A DNA stretch of 64,000 bases from Candidatus Vesicomyosocius sp. SY067_SCS001 (GTDB lineage: Bacteria > Pseudomonadota > Gammaproteobacteria > PS1 > Pseudothioglobaceae). A program made the translations under genes and the position numbers. Location of the stretch: contig NZ_CP054877.1 of the NCBI RefSeq assembly GCF_014706615.1, positions 372,001 to 436,000 of the forward strand, in the 5' to 3' direction. The notes under the pieces were generated by a model. It was given only the letters and a program-made list of their open reading frames with translations. It had not been told where the DNA came from and ran no database searches. Shown here piece after piece: positions 62,821 to 64,000 of this stretch (positions within the stretch are counted from its first letter, which is position 1; each line of letters starts with the position of its first letter).

Positions 62821-64000
62821 ATGTCAGAAGTTGAAAATACTTCGTTTGAAGAACGGCTTAAGAAATTAATAAAGTATTTTGGAGAACTTAAAATATAAAG
62901 AGGTAACCTCTTATCTTTGTTTGAGCTACACACACTTGAAATTGTTAGTTTGTTAGAAAGTATATCGTCTAAAGACAGGATTCAAGTTTGGTTAAATATT
63001 GATTTGGAATTAAAAGTGATATTATTAAAAATTTGAATGAAAATGAAAATGAAAATGTTGAATCTTACTTGTTAAGTAAAACGGATATTGCTAATATTGT
63101 AAAGACTATAGAAATCTTGGATACGAAGAATCCATCTGATATTATACCTAAATTACCTGAATCAGAAATACATAACTTATTATTAATATTGGATTATAAA
63201 CATAAAGATCACTTAAAACGAGTTTTATCTTATCCTAAAAACTCTGCTGCCGGTTTAATGAATATTGATATTATTACCGTACGTAGTAATGTGACAGTAG
63301 GTACAGTTATTCGTTATCTACGTTTGTTAAAAGAAATGCCGATTGATACTGATCAAGTATTTGTGGTTAATAAATCTTATCAATACCTGGGCTCTATTTA
63401 TATTGCTACTTTATTAACTAATGAAGCTGAACAAAATATTAATCTACTCATAAACAAAAAATTAAAACCTATTCTAGCTACTACTGTTGATAATGAAGTA
63501 GCTAGTCTATTTGGACAGAGGAACTTAATATCTGCTCCTGTGGTTGATGAAAGTAACCAGCTTATAGGCCGTATAACCATTGATGATGTGGTTGATATTA
63601 TTCGAGATGAAGCTGAACACTCAGTTATGTCAATGGCTGGTTTGAATGAAGATGAGGGCGTATTTTCTCCTGTTATACAAAGTGCTAAGCGTCGTAGTAT
63701 TTGGCTTGGAATTAATCTAATTACAGTTTTTATTGCTGTATTTTTTATCGGTCTTTTTGAAGCTACTTTACAAGAAAAAATTGCATTAGCAATTTTAATG
63801 CCAGTTGTGGCATCAATGGGTGGTATTGCTGGTACACAAACACTTATCTTGGTAACACGTGGTATAGCAACAGGCAGGGTAACAGAGACTAACCTTAAAG
63901 TATTAATGAATAAAGAGGTTGCAATTGGGGTTTTAAATGGTATTTTCTGGTCTTTAATTATTAGTGTGGTAACTTATATTTGGTTTACAGATTTGATGCT
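62821..64000 (+). pseudogene. mgtE: Magnesium transporter MgtE, frameshifted in the N-terminal domain (partial at right edge)
   Basis: The ATG at 62821 starts M-S-E-V-E-N-T-S-F-E-E-R-L-K-K, but the frame meets TAA at 62896. The next codons continue the MgtE-N domain by shifting one base forward and back (K-Y-K-E-V-T-S-Y-L, then H-T-L-E-I-V-S-L-L-E-S-I). A TGA at 63034 ends that frame, and a third frame, open from 63003, carries on as N-E-N-E-N-V-E-S-Y-L-L-S-K. From there to the edge it is intact: end of the N domain, both CBS domains (Y-L-G-S-I-Y and I-G-R-I-T-I-D-D-V-V-D-I-I), and the pore region with P-V-V-A-S-M-G-G-I-A-G-T-Q-T. Three small indels in A-rich runs suffice to explain it. A shortened protein starting at TTG 63033 is possible, so function is undecided. 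Confidence 0.75.

Overview
The window is an AT-rich bacterial chromosome segment with two textures. Tight runs of housekeeping and biosynthetic genes alternate with stretches of 0.4-2.4 kb in which old genes can still be read as broken protein similarity. The gene content (RNase E, DksA, LpxC/WaaA, Obg, CbbY, a Gly/Asn-rich putative sulfur-globule protein, and complete-looking amino-acid and cofactor genes) together with ongoing gene decay points to a reduced gammaproteobacterial thioautotroph. The best fit is the vesicomyid clam symbiont / SUP05 group (Ca. Vesicomyosocius, Ca. Ruthia). That assignment is inferred from content and composition, not from a database search.

Layout. 1-0.6 kb: tail of a methyltransferase, and grxD. 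0.7-11.3 kb, minus strand: purL, yebC, nadA, aspS, a DUF502 membrane protein, map, an M48 protease and lemA. 12.15-12.46 kb: tRNA Pro-Arg-His cluster. 13-14.1 kb: dnaQ and rpoZ, divergent. 14.5-16.1 kb: fossil acetyl-CoA synthetase. 16.1-21.1 kb: an orphan coiled-coil protein, hemB, thiC and waaA. 21.2-27.1 kb, plus strand, largely overlapping genes: obgE-proB-folK-panB-panC-nfuA-membrane protein-thiL. 27.1-31.1 kb: dksA, cbbY, a catalytic-only threonine dehydratase, icd. 31.2-32.3 kb: a decayed and an intact copy of a secreted Gly/Asn-rich repeat protein. 32.5-36.3 kb: tRNA-Asn, a gene desert, a DUF2130 protein, and an aspartate-type aminotransferase. 36.4-38 kb: fossil uvrB. 38-49.7 kb: queE, a secreted Hsp20-like protein, aroC, two tRNAs, pyrF, a UbiM-like hydroxylase, pdxH, aroE, rne, a pteridine-reductase-like SDR, a MidA-like methyltransferase, uppP. 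49.7-52.1 kb: ruins of ddl, ftsQ and ftsA, with no ftsZ, directly before lpxC. 53-59 kb: ilvB-ilvH-ilvC-pssA-leuA, a HolD-like protein and queH. 59.9-64 kb: argF, argD, a small ORF, hpf and a frameshifted mgtE running off the edge.

How the parts work together. The intact genes supply branched-chain amino acids, arginine, proline, chorismate, purines and pyrimidines, NAD, thiamine, pantothenate, haem, PLP, folate, queuosine and ubiquinone, as expected of a nutritional symbiont. The lost or eroding functions are acetate activation, nucleotide excision repair, allosteric control of threonine dehydratase, Z-ring division and possibly Mg2+ transport.

I found no mobile element, CRISPR array or phage, and no clearly new multi-gene system. 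The most notable content is the set of gene fossils, above all the dcw-cluster remnant before lpxC.
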